Assembly: GCA_942159475.1 (NCBI GenBank)
Contig: OW804102.1
Location: 34,106,873-34,170,872, forward strand
Reading direction: 5' to 3'
Length of the DNA stretch: 64,000 nt
DNA from: Sthenelais limicola
Taxonomy: Eukaryota > Annelida > Polychaeta > Phyllodocida > Sigalionidae
Shown: one piece after another, positions 11,134 to 24,428 of the stretch
Numbering within the stretch: the stretch's first letter is position 1
Layout of the letters: each line of letters begins with the position of its first letter
Program-made: the position numbers and the translations under genes
The notes under the pieces: model-generated
Told to the model about the DNA's origin: nothing
The model's database searches: none
Seen by the model: only the letters and a program-made list of their open reading frames with translations

Positions 11134-14030
11134 TTCGGACCGTTTGAATAAATGCTGCATCCTTAGATAATTCTCAGAAATGTATAGAGAGAATGGAACG
11201 AGGTGCTATAGTAATTGAATAACCATTGGACGAGATTGGGCGGCAAGTTCCTTTCCATGTGTATTATATGCCCCTAGCATATATTAGAAGAATATTAAAA
11301 ACTTTGTTTTGCGTTTTGAATCGTCATGAAGTATCTAAAATATTGCTATTATACTATCATAATATTGTATAAATATTTAGGCCTCAATTCAACATTGATG
11401 CACTCAAGGATGAAAAGACTTAAGCAAGTTTGTTCAATACATCTCTGGAAGACCTGGAAGAAATCTTCAGACTTTAAGGGCTTTAAAATGTCTTTGTTCA
11501 AGTCTGTCTTTAAAAAGTCTAATACTTTTAGGGCCTGCACTGTCTCCACACTCTAGAAGCCTATCTCTTCAATTCCCTTTTCCAACCCTTAAGCTTGGCC
11601 CCAAAGCTAGAACCTCTTTGAACCCTTTGAAGTCAGGAGGGAGATGGGGAGGTTGTGCAGGGTGGCGAGCCAAGGCCCCTGGGCATGAACCCAAACGAAG
11701 ATCTCCTGTGACAAAAATAAACCATGAAGAAGAGATGCGAACCTACTTATAGAAAAGTCTATAATGATCTGATGGTTCTGGAGGTAGGCCTTACTGAAAA
11801 TAGGCTCTTGTAATTAAGATTTGATTGATTCCACACAAATATCCGCCAGTATTTTTTACCCTGTGCAAGAGAGTGTGACTATATAGATGGAACACAATTC
11901 GCTATTTCATGCTAGAAAATGATCTGGCATTTATGAATTAGACTATTTCAACAAAGGCTATCCCAGGAATTATAGCGGAGGAGTAGCTGTAAAAGTTGAA
12001 TTAGAAAACAGCCTTGTGAATTATTCAATTAAGGAAACGTGCTGAAACTCTCAAAAGGAGAACTGTTTATTGCAATCCAGAGATAAATCTTGCAATTTCG
12101 AAACATGGTTGCATATATAAACCTCTCATGGGAATGTGCTAATGCGTATCATGTGTTCCTTTGCGCAGTTAGACTACTTCCATTGTAGATTCTATGAAAC
12201 AAAAAGTTTACATTAGGGACACAATTGGCTAATATCTAATCAGAAATTCAGTTTTATTTCATTCAAAAGATTCCCTTGCGTTGTATCTAGGGCTTCTCTA
12301 AGAGTCTAGCCCTCCTCATTCACGACGTTTTGGGCTAAATACTGAAAGCTATCCCATTAAAGCTTTTAAATCTTGCATGAATCCTTGATAAGGCCCCCTG
12401 TATTCTTTTTCTTGGCCTTCCCCCATGATAAAACTCAGGTCGAGGCCAGAAGATAGTTAGTGAGTTATTACGCCGCGAGGGGGAGCGATGGCGAGCGATA
12501 ATACCAGCTAATGCATGATGGAGAAATCACGGCCTAGTTTTGGGACAGCGACCAGATGCCGGGGAGATGATCATTGCGTTGGCAGCGGCGCGACAATTCC
12601 ACAGGCGATGGGATGGTGCGACAGCGATAGCGAACTAAAGATAGGGCGAAGATAGTTGCTGTTATTATGACGGGGATCGCCAGTAATGCAGACATACGCT
12701 AGGAATCAGCAATTTCAAAGGTCAAGTAGAGGAAAAACATTTGTAGATCGTAGGCTCTTTTTATTACTAGGGAATTTCTGCTTGACTCATCCTAGGCATA
12801 GTTCGATACATATCTCAATAATAAATTGTTTATATCGCCAGTACTATCGTTGCTCCTACATATGTCTTATGTTTATATAGGATTGTAAGGGAGACAAATG
12901 AGGGCAACGGAAATGTGGCTCGCAACTATCTAAGGCAATATCAGGTTTAGACTATCAATTATGAAACATAGATATTATTATTTTGTTTGTTTATCTTTAT
13001 TTTCAAATCGGCCAAAATAATGGCGTCAGGAAATAACCGGTCTCTCAGTCGAGCATCAACGGACAACTATAAAATATTATGAAAATATAAAAGATTGAAA
13101 CTTTTCCTTTTTCCAATGAAATGTTTTCTAGACTGCAGAGGTTAATTATTATTATGATCAATGTCGGATCAAAATGTAATTTATTATTCTTAAAGTCAAG
13201 CAATCTTTGAAGCTTAAAGGACATTTTGAGGGGTAAACACATTTAAAGGAAGAACGAATTGTTGCTGGATGGTTCTGGGAATATATTTGTTTGGCCCAAT
13301 AAGGAGAGATTGTGAAATGCATTTAATCCGCTACGCTTTATAACTAAAGAGAATTTAAGCAACCTGGACTTGATATCAAATATAACCCATTAGCTATGTA
13401 TTTCATAGTATGAAGAGATTTCTATTCATGGCAAGAAATTCGAGATGGCAAACTGGGCAAAAACTGTAATATCCGAATCCCACTTTTCTAACGGTCCAAA
13501 TCAATATGTCAGACCGAGGTTCTGACCTCAGCGGTGCTGAATCCACAACGAGGCCGAGCCTCAGTCTCAGCACGAGCGGAGAGAGCCACCTGTCGGACTG
13601 TTGCATGTTTAATAACACGAGAGGTCGCCACCACAATGATTCACAGGGCGCTCACTAGGGGATGATGGAAGTGTGAGATAGGAACTCTTCTGTGGATAGG
13701 GTGTGAAAGTTGTGCGGTTGTTGATTCAGAAGTGGAAGGACCGCAGAAGGGGATGGGGGTGGGGGTGTTGAGGGAGGTTTTGAGATAAGTTGGGAAGAAT
13801 TAAGTGGGTTGCAGTTGGAGTAGGAGGGGTTGGGAGGGGGAGAGCGAACCATGTACCCCCCCCCCTATTCTATAAAAGGGGCTTTTCTGTTTTCCCGTCT
13901 GGCAGTACTTTCTGGATGAATCATTTATTCATGATGGAGGGATATTATCTGAGACATCAAAGATAAAATAGGATTTTGTACTTTCTTCTGCCGGCCAACT
14001 CCGAAGGCTCCGTAGAATCTAAAGATCCGA
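11134..14030. other. Unique sequence with one GC-richer block
   Basis: Apart from the GCGAT-rich stretch at 12.47-12.68 kb and a C10 run at 13856, nothing was recognised. G-rich sequence at 13.74-13.85 kb generates a proline-rich minus-strand frame that is not a gene. Confidence 0.5.
12494..12502 (+). promoter_or_regulatory. AGCGATAAT word in a GCGAT-rich stretch
   Basis: The stretch 12470-12680 is GC-rich for this window and repeats GCGA or GCGAT about ten times. AGCGATAAT here recurs exactly at 24524, 43066, 51045 and 51073. No open frame or repeat explains it. The role is unknown; a GATA-type site is one reading. Confidence 0.3.
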
Positions 14031-14092
14031 CAACAGGACATAATATATGTTCATGTGGAATACATATATATTATCAACAGGACATAATATAT
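14031..14092 (+). repeat. Pair of 18-bp direct repeats
   Basis: CAACAGGACATAATATAT occurs at 14031-14048 and again at 14075-14092, with an AT-rich spacer that contains an inverted partner, ATATATTAT. It is small and of unknown meaning. Confidence 0.6.
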
Positions 14093-14840
14093 ATAGTCTT
14101 GTTTTCTTGCTATCTATGCTGTTGCTATTATGGACTAAATTGATTAGATCTCTGTTGATTGATTCTCCCCACCTAAAACGAAGTGTATTAGCTACTTACT
14201 TATTATTATAGTACAATTAATTCACTTATATAATGTAATCCTCATACAATATCATGTAATTCATATATTGTATACATACACATGTTGATACCCATTGCTT
14301 GAACAAGATACAGGCATGCCACATTGTGGAATATAATACATATCAAAGCGAATGTAAAATTACATAAAAAACTCTTACATATTTGTCATATTGACATTTA
14401 AATATATTCAGATAGGGATCCAAGCTGTGTAACCGCACCTAGTCTCTGTATTACTCACGTCCCTACACACGCCAAAAACTACTTGAGGCATTCAGGTTAC
14501 AGGTCTAGGATTGCCCTGCGCGTATTAACCCTATAACTCAATGGCTCTGTTAATTTCCTATCGCTTCCCAATCGTTCTAGTGCAAACTTTTACTACTTTT
14601 TCATGACCCCCATTAGGGCCTGTTGAACAGTGACGGGGTTTCTGCATGAAAACATTAGCAATGCCTATCGCCTATCACCGCCCCGCGTGTGATGTCAGTG
14701 TGATTTTACGACATCGTTTTACGACAATCCTTACAAGTTTGACTTCCGTGCATGAATATTGATAGGTATCGAGAGAGGGTGAAGGGGTGTAGGGTAAAGG
14801 AGTTATGTGTAAGTGGAAAAGGGCTCAAAGGAGAATGGGT

Positions 14841-14888
14841 AATTTTGAAGAAGGTACCGGAAAGAATTTTGAAGAAGGTACCGGAAAG
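14841..14888 (+). repeat. Two exact tandem copies of a 24-bp unit
   Basis: The unit is made of AATTTTGAAGAAGG followed by TACCGGAAAG and is repeated exactly. In one plus-strand frame it reads as an in-frame 8-residue duplication, but the surrounding 82-codon frame has no other protein-like character. Confidence 0.85.
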
Positions 14889-16680
14889 AATTAAAATGAG
14901 ATACAGGGTGGCAGAGTGGTCTGGGGGTTCGGGCCTGTTTCATAAGACACCCTTACTCAAAATGGTTCTTGCGAACCTATTGCCCCTTGCTTATAGGTAG
15001 GAGATATCTAATGTAGTAATAACAAACAGTATTGACTGTATAGCAAGTTCCTTCCCTAAACGTTCCCTATCAGCTGCTTAGCCTAGAGAGGAAGCTAATG
15101 AAGGAAACTATTAAGTAAGGATTTCTTACGCAACAGGACATTAGCATTGGACCCAGAAGCACATGGGTGGTTAGAACTTACACCTCTGAAAAGTGCATTT
15201 CCAGGTGATATAACAGAGATGCCAGTGAAAGAGCTGCACCAAAACGGCCAATGGTGTAGTACAATACTATTATTCATACACAATATTAATATATTTCTGT
15301 CTTGATATGCTCTTGATGCGTTTTCATTTCATTATCTTTAACATATTTTTACATTGTCATGTATGTGATTGTTTTAACTTAAGGTATACTCCTGAAAGAC
15401 CTCCAGACGCCCGACCTTAAGTGAACCACCTATTTGTTCTAATTTTGAAATGGAAAAATGACAATACTAATATCATTAACATAATTTGCCAAACAACAAA
15501 ATGTAAAAACTGACGAAACGCAAACAAGACAGATGTGTATGAAATCAATTGATTCAAGATTCGCCAAAAGGTTTTGATCAATGAAAGCTGAGAAAGAAGC
15601 TGTAATGTCTAGACTTCTGGAGAGAGAGACTGAGAAGGTCTGTGTCTGGAAGGGCTAAGCAGACGGAGGTGTGGGGGTGGGCGTGGGTGCAGAGGTGTCA
15701 CATCCATAATTCAAGGAGGTGTGAATAATTATAGTGTCGGTGAGACCAATACAAATTAGATCTTGGGCCATCAGGAGAATTGTTCCACTTGTCAGCGGTT
15801 AGCCACTGCCTATAAAATATTAAACAGGCAATAATACCCTCCTCAAGATCTCATCGAGGTGCTGAGGGATTATTTTAAAGCTTTGTCCTTCAGAGTATTG
15901 CTGGTATGTTCAATTGCTCAGGACGAACTGCAATTATAAGCAAGAACATCCATGACCTTTCACTGAACTGCCTTGAGCATATTAGATGTATTGGAGCATT
16001 TTCATTCTGGTCACAATTAGTGAAATAAGAAAGAAATTAGAAGTATAGTATAATTCTGTGGGTTATAATATGTATGGGTAATATTTCTAGTTAATAAGAT
16101 CATTGTCTGGTGGAACGATCTATAAATGGGATTTGTAAGTGCGATTGTTGTGACTGAAGATATGTGTCAGTATTCATATAGATGAATGTATGTGGCTTAT
16201 TTCTATGCGCTCAAGTCATACATATGGTCCCTATGGTGTTGGGCAATACACATGCAGATGAATGGAACTTAACACGTACATATATATAATTATACATATA
16301 TGTATATCATCCTTGTAAAGTGTAATTAATATGGCCTCATGCAACAGATACTATGTTCTCCTCATATCACCCAATATGATTTTATGGTATATTAATCAAT
16401 GGCAGTATGTTGTAAATATTCAAATGATAATTAATTAATTAATAATGTTTTAGCATGGTACTTTACCATTCATTATACTAGAATAAACTCTCCCAGGTTT
16501 ACTTGGGGATAGCACATTGTGGTATATACTTTTAAAACCAACGCCTATAACATGTATATATATACAAGTATGTAGACTCTTTATGATACAATCTGATTCT
16601 TAGTTCCCTTGCATTACATTCAGCATATATATATCCCTTGTCAAAGCCCTTTCGGTTTCAGCGTCTTAACCCTTCTCTCT
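14889..16680. other. Unique AT-rich sequence, nothing recognised
   Basis: Small TATATA clusters occur near 16.28 and 16.56 kb. No exon, RNA gene or transposon end was seen. Confidence 0.55.
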
Positions 16681-16707
16681 CTCCTCCACCTCCCCAAGGT
16701 GGAGGAG
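16681..16707. repeat. Perfect 11-bp stem hairpin leading into a short GGAG-rich repeat
   Basis: CTCCTCCACCT pairs exactly with AGGTGGAGGAG across a 5-nt loop. It continues into imperfect repeats of GGAGGCACT type (to about 16735). It is probably a polypurine/polypyrimidine simple repeat that folds; no gene is associated. Confidence 0.6.
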
Positions 16708-16921
16708 GCACTGGAGGAGACACTGGAGGGGGCACAGAAGGAGCATTGAGGCCTGGAGTGAAACAGGAATGAAGTCTCCCAGGGGTTCTTACTCATGCCT
16801 TCTTCCCGTCACATGTACAGGTTGCAGGCCCGCAATCTGACCCCTGTCAGGAAATTGGATTCTTTTCACTTGCATCCAAGAAGGACATGTCATGATGAGT
16901 CTGGCTGCACCTTATGTATGT

Positions 16922-17153
16922 GGGTCAGATTTTCAGAAAATAAAATTCGACTTAGCCAATCTTCTCAACTAACCCAAATTTCAGACGAAAATAAAGTTAA
17001 AAAAAAATTCAACCTAACCAAACAAATTGCTAGAATCAATGCAATGCCGAATATTCTCGAATTTACCTAGTATCGACCAAATTGCAGTCTTATTTAGCAG
17101 AGTTTACTAAATGTGTACAGCTGCCACTTGTACATTTTCTGAAAATCTGACCC
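16922..17153 (+). mobile_element. Family 1 MITE copy C, full length
   Basis: This is a 232-bp copy with GGGTCAGATTTTCAG at the left end and CTGAAAATCTGACCC at the right. A perfect 4-bp duplication, ATGT, lies at 16918-16921 and 17154-17157. Its interior contains AACCTAACCAAACAAATTGC and belongs to the same subfamily as copies H and L. A short poly(A) stretch interrupts the centre. Confidence 0.9.
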
Positions 17154-20100
17154 ATGTGCGTTATGGATGTCCTGAAGTAAAACTGAGCGTGGCTTTATTT
17201 TGTGATATTTCTTGTTGAAGCTATTGAAATTGGTATTGTTTGTGACTGACGGATATATGGGAGAGGTTGTCAACAGAGTATTTGTATTTTATGAGAGTTC
17301 TTAAATTGTCTGCTTTAAGTCTTTTTTCAAATAAACGTTGCACATATCAGCACTAGTGTCATGATTTGTCTAGCAAACTTTGTATAAGCTCAATATTATA
17401 AAATCAGGTCGATATGATTTGTCCTCTTTTCGGAAGTAAGCACAGGGTTTTGTTTATTCATAATTTATTCTATTTTTCCCTACATTTCGGACTGCCGCAG
17501 TCTGGTGACCTTCATTAGTATTATATTGTTATAAGGTCAGTGATTAAAATAATTATTATAAAAGTAATCATTAAAAAATAACCACTATAAATTGAAAGAA
17601 CGATTTGAAAACCACCTTTTAATTAAACTGATTCTTGTTATTTCTCCCCCAAACATGTAGAAACAACATGTTATTAAGACCCATCCATCTGTGCGTCACA
17701 ATTGGAATAGGGATCTTTCTCTTTTAAACAAAATATTAACGAAAACTATTTATTAACTTTTAACTACTACGTCAGTCCAAGATCATTACTCAGAATATAG
17801 ACGGAATAGAATCTTCTTCCACAAAGGTGCAGCAAAAGATTAAAAGCCTCTAGTACCATGTCAAGTCAAACAGCCACCTGCCTTGATCAGAATATTCGTA
17901 CTATCCCATGTAAAAATAATCCAGGGACGAAGGCATTAGATAAGCTTTGAATCTTTTTTTAGACTTTAAGCCTGGTTTTTCAACTTTACTTTTTATAATT
18001 ATTGCTTCCATCCGGATCAAGCCAGGAGCCACATGACTGTTACTGCATCAACAAAGACCAAAAACCCATTAAGGGAAATTAGATGAGCTGAACATAGACA
18101 CCACCTGTAGTTAATTGCAGGAACCATTATAATGAACGAATTGCTTTTTAGAACACGTTCCTGGAAGTAACAGGACTCCTGGAGGTATATACAGACCTCA
18201 GGGCAAACTTTGCAACATGCATTTTTCTCTTTATGAACTTGGGTATCAGGTTTCAGTTTTTAATTAGTGTTTTAATACTGTTGGAATTATTGTTGGCTCT
18301 GAGGGGTTTACGGTTTCTCATATCTCAGGAAGCTAACTGTAAATACTTCTGGGTTTTTCCCTTGGAACTTCTGGATTACTTCTGATGGAGGAAGGAGAGG
18401 TTTGCTCTTATATTAGGATTTATTCCGGCCATTTAAAACTACTTATCATTTGAGATACGACGATGTTATCTGTACGTGCTTCTGTTCATGACATCTTAAA
18501 GAAATTTGAAGATAGAACAATCATGAAAGATCGAAGTCTGTCTTCATTTAAAGATGACTCCAACTTAATATTTCGATTATGTAGCTAGTGACAAGTTTTC
18601 TGTAGTCAAATTTTACAGCAGCAAATCCGGATAAGCATAAAATACAAAAGATACTCGACCAACACCTTTTCTGTTGGATCAGAATAAAAAAAATCAAAAT
18701 GTATAAAACGAACAAGGAATGCCCCAGATCCAAGATAAAGGACACTCCAATGAAAACATAAAGAAAGCTTTCATTTCTGGTTCATCCAATATCTCCTCAT
18801 ATCATTTTTCCCATAATTATGTTTTCATGTAAGTCGGCTACACAACCTGCCACATCTTCCCATCCCCTGCTCCCGCCATTATTACTACCTTATCACTAGA
18901 TGACGTGAGAACATCAATCAATCTTCCCTGACGAGTTGTCTTCAGGTTTACCTGATGCCTATCTTTTTACCTTTACCTTTTGTAGGTCGTATTGGTGGTG
19001 GGATGGGAAGGGAGGGGGGAGGCTTGGAAGTTTCCTTCAAGATGTGTAGATGGGGAGGGGAAATCTTTAAGCTTTTGGGCCAAAGGAGGTATTATATATC
19101 CTGAATTTCAAACATAGACATTTGACGTATATTTGCATGTTCTTGAACGGGTTTCTAAAACATGGTTAAAACTATTTTAGAGGTCCTTGGCTTGAGTAGT
19201 AGAACCCTATGGATGGCCATATTCCTTTAACTTCTACAGAATATTCCATGATTCTAATCTTCAGTCATTTATGCATATGAAACTATCATGTCAATACTCT
19301 CCAATCATAACAAGTAATGTCTAATGTTTCAATGATTCCAAAAGTAATTTCAGATGCCTTAGAGGGATGTAGGGTAGCCAATAGTGTCAAAAGCTCTAGT
19401 CCTTAGCAGTTTGCCCCCCTCCCACACCACCTCCACCCACCAGCTACAATGGAAAGACCTATATAGGGTCCTGGTAAAAATATATATAACATGAGTATTT
19501 AGTTTTTATGACCCCCTCAGGTCCTAAGAAACTGCAGTTTTCCCCCTTTCTCCTACACCTTTCTAGATCGCCATGCAACCTCCCTGCTGCCAACCCCCTC
19601 CCCCTCGTCACCCTGCTTCCACTGCCAATTTCCATGTAATCACAAACCCACCTGCTTCCTCTTCTCCCTCTCTCTCACTCCTTCTCTCATCTCTAAACTC
19701 TATAATCCCATCTAATCGTCCGAGCAAAAACAGCAATTTGGATGATAGCGCTGGGTTGCGTGCCTTGGGAGGAGAGGAATCAGATGAAATCCTGAGCAGA
19801 TAGGAAAACTGGGCCAAGGGAAGGAAAAAGCTGCGTACTTAACTGGTTTTCCTCAGAGCTTAATCGCTCTAAAGGCATACCTTCGCCAAGAACATGACAG
19901 TTTGAAAGGCAGTTCTAGCACGAAGAGGGCCAAAGAATTAGTTCTTTAGGAAATGGTATCTGAATGATCCACTATCTATATAGATTGCCACCTATATACT
20001 CACAAGAAATGATTAGAACTCATTGTTTGAAATTGAGTCCTTTACATAATACTTAATGAAGTCAAATTCTTTAAAAGTTCGTCGAGTTTACGAAACCCCT

Positions 20101-20263
20101 AACTATATGATATAATGAATCTACCAAAACATTTATCGGCTTTTTTCATCCATATTCGCCTGTACAATAGGTGTTATGTAATTTCCACCTGTTGTTGTAC
20201 ATTTCAAACCTGTTTAGGATATATTCCCAGTTAACATCGATCATAAACTCGGATTTCTAGTTC
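17154..20263. other. Unique sequence, nothing recognised
   Basis: Pyrimidine-rich stretches near 19.4-19.7 kb produce overlapping proline/serine and arginine/glutamate frames on opposite strands, which is the mark of low complexity and not of genes. Confidence 0.5.
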
Positions 20264-20345
20264 TTGTTCCTCTCCTTTTCTCCCGATCTTAAAGTCATTT
20301 GACCAGAATTATGGAGGATTCCACGCGTTTGCTTCTGGGCTTCAT
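20264..20345 (+). other. Diverged duplicate of the 41.6-kb segment
   Basis: TTGTTCC, AAAGTCATTTGACC (20291-20304) and GGCTTCAT occur in the same order and nearly the same spacing at 41614-41692. The match is too patchy for a recent repeat and may be an old repeat or a duplicated regulatory element. Confidence 0.45.
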
Positions 20346-21537
20346 GAGGAGTCAACACTTATATTTTGGTGGTCCGTCGATTCGACTTCAAATCATTGTA
20401 AAAAACTTAAAGACTTAACAGCAGCGAAATGTTGATAACGCAGGCTATAACTCAAACAATGAGTAAATTCCGTAAGAATCTGCTCAATGTTTCACATATA
20501 TTGTTACTAACAATATTGAAACTGTGAAAATGTGAATCCCTGTCCATGGTATCGTCTGTTAAGTCAAGTTATCTGATACATTGCATATATGGGTAATATA
20601 ACACTTCGGGAATTGTTCCTTCCATTAGGGGACCTAGTGCATAGGGAAATTGGAATCGAGGTGGTTCCAAATGTTTCAATATTTCCAATGGTAATTTTAG
20701 ATGCTTAATTTAGAATATTCTGATGTAATCAAGTACTTTTATCAAACTATTACAGGAAATGGTTCCTAGATGGCGACGGTTTTGACTGAGACCAGGAAGG
20801 TTATTTCTTTTTATTTCATATTGACATGGAACTTTCAAGAAGAGCTTGGTTCTCGAATAGCCACACACTCCTTTTGGTCTATTAACACATCTGTATTAAT
20901 AATCATATTCATACATTCATACAAATCTCAGCTTGCATTCGCAATCCCATCACAAACCACCTCCTCATGAATTTCTCCAAGCATTTATCATTTAGCTCTC
21001 TAAGAGCAGGGAAAACATATTCTGATGGATGTAGATAATTGGAATGAGACCTGCCCACTCCTTCTGCCTTGTAAACGACGCTTCTTGAATATTGAGAGTG
21101 AACACGACCATCAGACGCCTTCCTTCTCTGACCTAATTGGAGGAGGTCACATGACTTGCGTGACCTGGTTGGCCCGGAGCCAAGAATGAGTCACAGGTGA
21201 GCAAGTCAGAATAGATTGTGAGTGGGTGGATGGGAGGGGGTGAAAGGTGCACAAGCGGGGGGGGGGGGGCTTGTTGACAGATTGCTTTGGTGCCAATTGG
21301 GAGTTGGGAGTCATTTAGAATCATGATACCGCTGTAGTATTCCGAAAGAGCAGTATCTCTGTGTCTTTTTATACTTCTCTATATTTGCTATAAGAGAACT
21401 TACCAAGGGACGAAAATACAGAACCAATTCTCCTAAAAGATTTGTATTAATAGTTTCAAAGTAAAGCAAACTAATAAAAGAAAATAGCTTTCTTACAGCT
21501 TGTCTGTGTAATGTAAACATATAAGCAGCGCTCGGAA

Positions 21538-21576
21538 GTAGAACCAGGGCAGTATAATATACTGCCCAGGTTCTAC
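21538..21576. repeat. Near-perfect 39-bp palindrome
   Basis: GTAGAACCAGGGCAGTATA is followed after 1-2 bases by its inverted copy, TATACTGCCCAGGTTCTAC, with one mismatched pair. It lies 15 bp upstream of a second palindrome. Its function is unknown. Confidence 0.75.
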
Positions 21577-21590
21577 TGTATGTTTATTTT

Positions 21591-21624
21591 TTATTTGTTT
21601 CCGAATATTATTCGGAAACAAATA
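21591..21624. repeat. Second palindrome next to the first
   Basis: TATTTGTTTCCGAATA and TATTCGGAAACAAATA form a nearly perfect inverted repeat with almost no loop. Two adjacent cruciform-capable sequences in 90 bp are unusual for this window. Confidence 0.75.
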
Positions 21625-23449
21625 CTTGTCTGTAAGAAGCAAATATGCATGTATCTCAGATCATTTTCTCACTAAACCTTTCGTGTTTTAAACAAGCATG
21701 TATATTCTCCAGAATTAGGCCATTCAAACATGTATAATTATTACCAATTATTGTTAACTTCATCCAGACTTTGGCTCAGTCAAATCTGGTGTACGTTCGT
21801 ACCGAAATGCACTGTAATTGACAGCATAGTGGCACATGCAAATCGCCTATGCCATGAGCGCTGTGGGGGGAATTAGTTATACAGGGGGTTGAGTGGGGGC
21901 TGGGGGCATTGTTAAGAGGTGTTGAAAAGGGGAGGACGTGTTGCATTCAGAGTCAATGTATATGCAAATGTACCTGCATGTTTGGCGTGCGTACTGCATG
22001 TTCATTTCACACTGCACGAATCTAGATCTTAATACCAAACAAGATTGCATCACTATATTTCAGCTTACATCTATTTCTACCCAGCCTTTGACACTATAAT
22101 AGAGATGAGGTCAAAATCATTGATTGGAGCTGAGAATAAGGTTATTCCATATATGCAGTTGTGTTGCAATTGAGTAAAGATCATTCGATTAACTTGGGTG
22201 TTGTAAAAGAGAAAGCTAAGAGAAATATAACATATGAACTGAATGGTATTTATAATTCTTTTCGTTCATTAATTTGATCTTTTGGCCTATAGCTCTCACA
22301 TGTTCTATAGCTTTCGCATGGAAGGTACGAATTATATTCAACCGAATATATTAGAACAGTTTTATTCAATAAATTAAGGACAATGGCAGACTATATTTTC
22401 ATTGGATTATTAATTTGGAATTCTGTTGATCAAAACTACCTCAAAATTATAACACGCCGCGTGTATAACACTCCCTCTCTTATCAAGACATTTAAAAGGA
22501 TTCTGTTGTTCATCTTCGATGGAGGGGCAACACTTCAACCTATAGATGTAAATCACTGCAAGATGGTGACAGCTGATTTAAGTGGTTGGTTAAGTGTCAG
22601 TATATATAAATGCATTAGTGGAATGATCTATTTCTTATAACCCCTCAGTAGGTGATGAGAGGTAGGCTGATTTGACCAACAATGTGTGCAATTTGACACG
22701 ATATGTAGGACGACCATTATTGTTAAGTGTCCTTAAAAGCTATCATTTTCAGCATGTTAGCACTTAAAGTTCTTGAAATTGGGAATTGAGTATAGCTCAA
22801 AAACAAATTATATTGGGGTGGTAATACCTGCTACCAGAAGGAAAGCAGATTTATTAAGTGGAATATGAACCGATGTGCATTGGCGCAAAGGTTAATACTT
22901 TAAAGAAAATGATATCATTTAAGTTTATTTCCAAATGGCTATCCTCCCTAACTATGCTATGGTTTTCATGGTGGTCTATAGGTAAAACATACAGTTTTAA
23001 GAAGTGGTTTTCCATATAACATCAATAAAATAACTTTAAGGAAATTACTTGAATTAATTGGAAAGTATTTGCTTCCATAATTAATTACAGTTCAACATTA
23101 TAGATCTATGCAACATCAGATCCCCCAAATGATATAGATCTGATTTAGTATATAATATTGTTTACCAGATGGACCATGGTGAAAATTATATGTGACAATA
23201 CATCAATTTTCATTCCAAACAGAATATTTGGGGGGAAAACCCTGTAGAGATTTTTGATATTTGAGAGGGCTAGGAGACCATCCCTATTCAAATCTGAATT
23301 TCTAGTTATCAGTCTCTTGCCATCTACTACCCTACAATGCAACGATCCAATTTCCCCTTGTTTTATGACATATTTATGAAGTAATTTGCATATCGGAAAA
23401 CCGATGGCAATTTCATGAACACTGCATGTCTAAATTATTGCTCCATTTA
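21625..23449. other. Unique sequence, nothing recognised
   Basis: This is AT-rich DNA without repeat-family copies. An 85-codon plus-strand frame at 22383-22640 starts at ATG but lacks any domain, and its composition matches the background. Confidence 0.5.
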
Positions 23450-23860
23450 CAGTCGCTTTCCACAAAACAGAAATGCATTTATTCCTGTGTGAAACCAATT
23501 TATCTTGCTGTTTTGTTAGTCAGCGTGGCTTCGGCCTTAGATAATCAATTGCCTGCTGTGGTTTTGGTCATTTTCATTGTCCCAGCGCAGTCTTTGATAT
23601 GCTGATGAACTCTAAATTATTTATTGTTCCATTTCTAATTTGTCCTTTCAACAATAACCCCTCGTCGCCAATGACAGACAATGGAATTTATTTGCTCAAT
23701 TTGGGAAATGCATGTGGGCGGTAATTCAATAAGAAAAATAAATTGTCCTGTTGCTTTGAAATTTGACGTTCTGGATTGCCTGGTATAGTAAGAATTGCCT
23801 TTCCATGGCCCAATTTTGGAGGCAATCTGGTATTGCCTTTATTGACTGATAAGCACCATT
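23450..23860. promoter_or_regulatory. Possible conserved regulatory element with clustered motifs
   Basis: This stretch is free of repeats and of open frames and is rich in homeodomain-, SOX- and TCF-like words: AACAATAA, ACAATGG, ATTGTCC, TAATTC and CTTTGAA. Its second half holds four ATTGCCT words (23775, 23794, 23820 reversed, 23832) within 64 bp, with a fifth at 23548. This is the kind of sequence seen in developmental enhancers, but that is inference from motif density alone. Confidence 0.3.
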
Positions 23861-24202
23861 ATGTGGTTTCATTTTCCATTTTTGTGAATTTTAAAGGTTC
23901 GTTTCAGGCCTGATAAACTACTGTTCTAAATCAACAAAAATCAGAATGCGCAATGTAATTGGAATAAAGTCATCGTCTTTTGAAATGTAGTCTCAAAATG
24001 TTGGGAAGGAATGTTCAATTTTCAATTAGTACTAAAGTAGTATTAACACTCAAATATTCCCGTAGATAGAACACCCTGGTACCCTAATTGTATTTAAATA
24101 TTAGTACTTGGGAGAACAGAAAACACAAGTTGTGTGTTGAAAAATAAATAAATTTTGATAACTGAGTTCCAGTTAGAAGCATACAATATGACACAGATGC
24201 TT

Positions 24203-24428
24203 TTAAAAGCAGAGCATATCTACATTGACCTGCACATCTCTAGTGTAAAACCTAATAAATAGAACCAACTTCTGCTTGTACACTAAGATCTGAAGATGTT
24301 CCCACATGGACACGACCCCCAGGATCCCAGCATCTCTGAGAACCATGACCTCCACCTTGACATTGGCTCCACCTGGAGTTTGCCTCGTTCTGACCCTCAC
24401 TGACCCCACGTGACCACTCTCCCCGAAG
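24203..24428 (-). CDS. Possible minus-strand exon, protein not recognised
   Basis: On the minus strand, CTTTCATCTCTCCTCAG is a good polypyrimidine tract and acceptor. It is followed by an open frame of about 74 codons to TAA. The first two-thirds are GC-rich against AT-rich surroundings, with many codons ending in G or C, and read in part SVRVRTRQTPGGANVKVEV and GVVSMWEHLQILVYKQ. No domain is recognised. A second minus-strand frame is also open here, which weakens the case, and the donor or true end is unknown. It could be a conserved non-coding element instead. Confidence 0.22.

Noticed and set aside
23235..23265. AACCCTGTAGAGATTTTTGA, resembling a miR-10 family seed
   Set aside because: The similarity stops after the seed region and the flanks do not fold into a hairpin with a matching arm.
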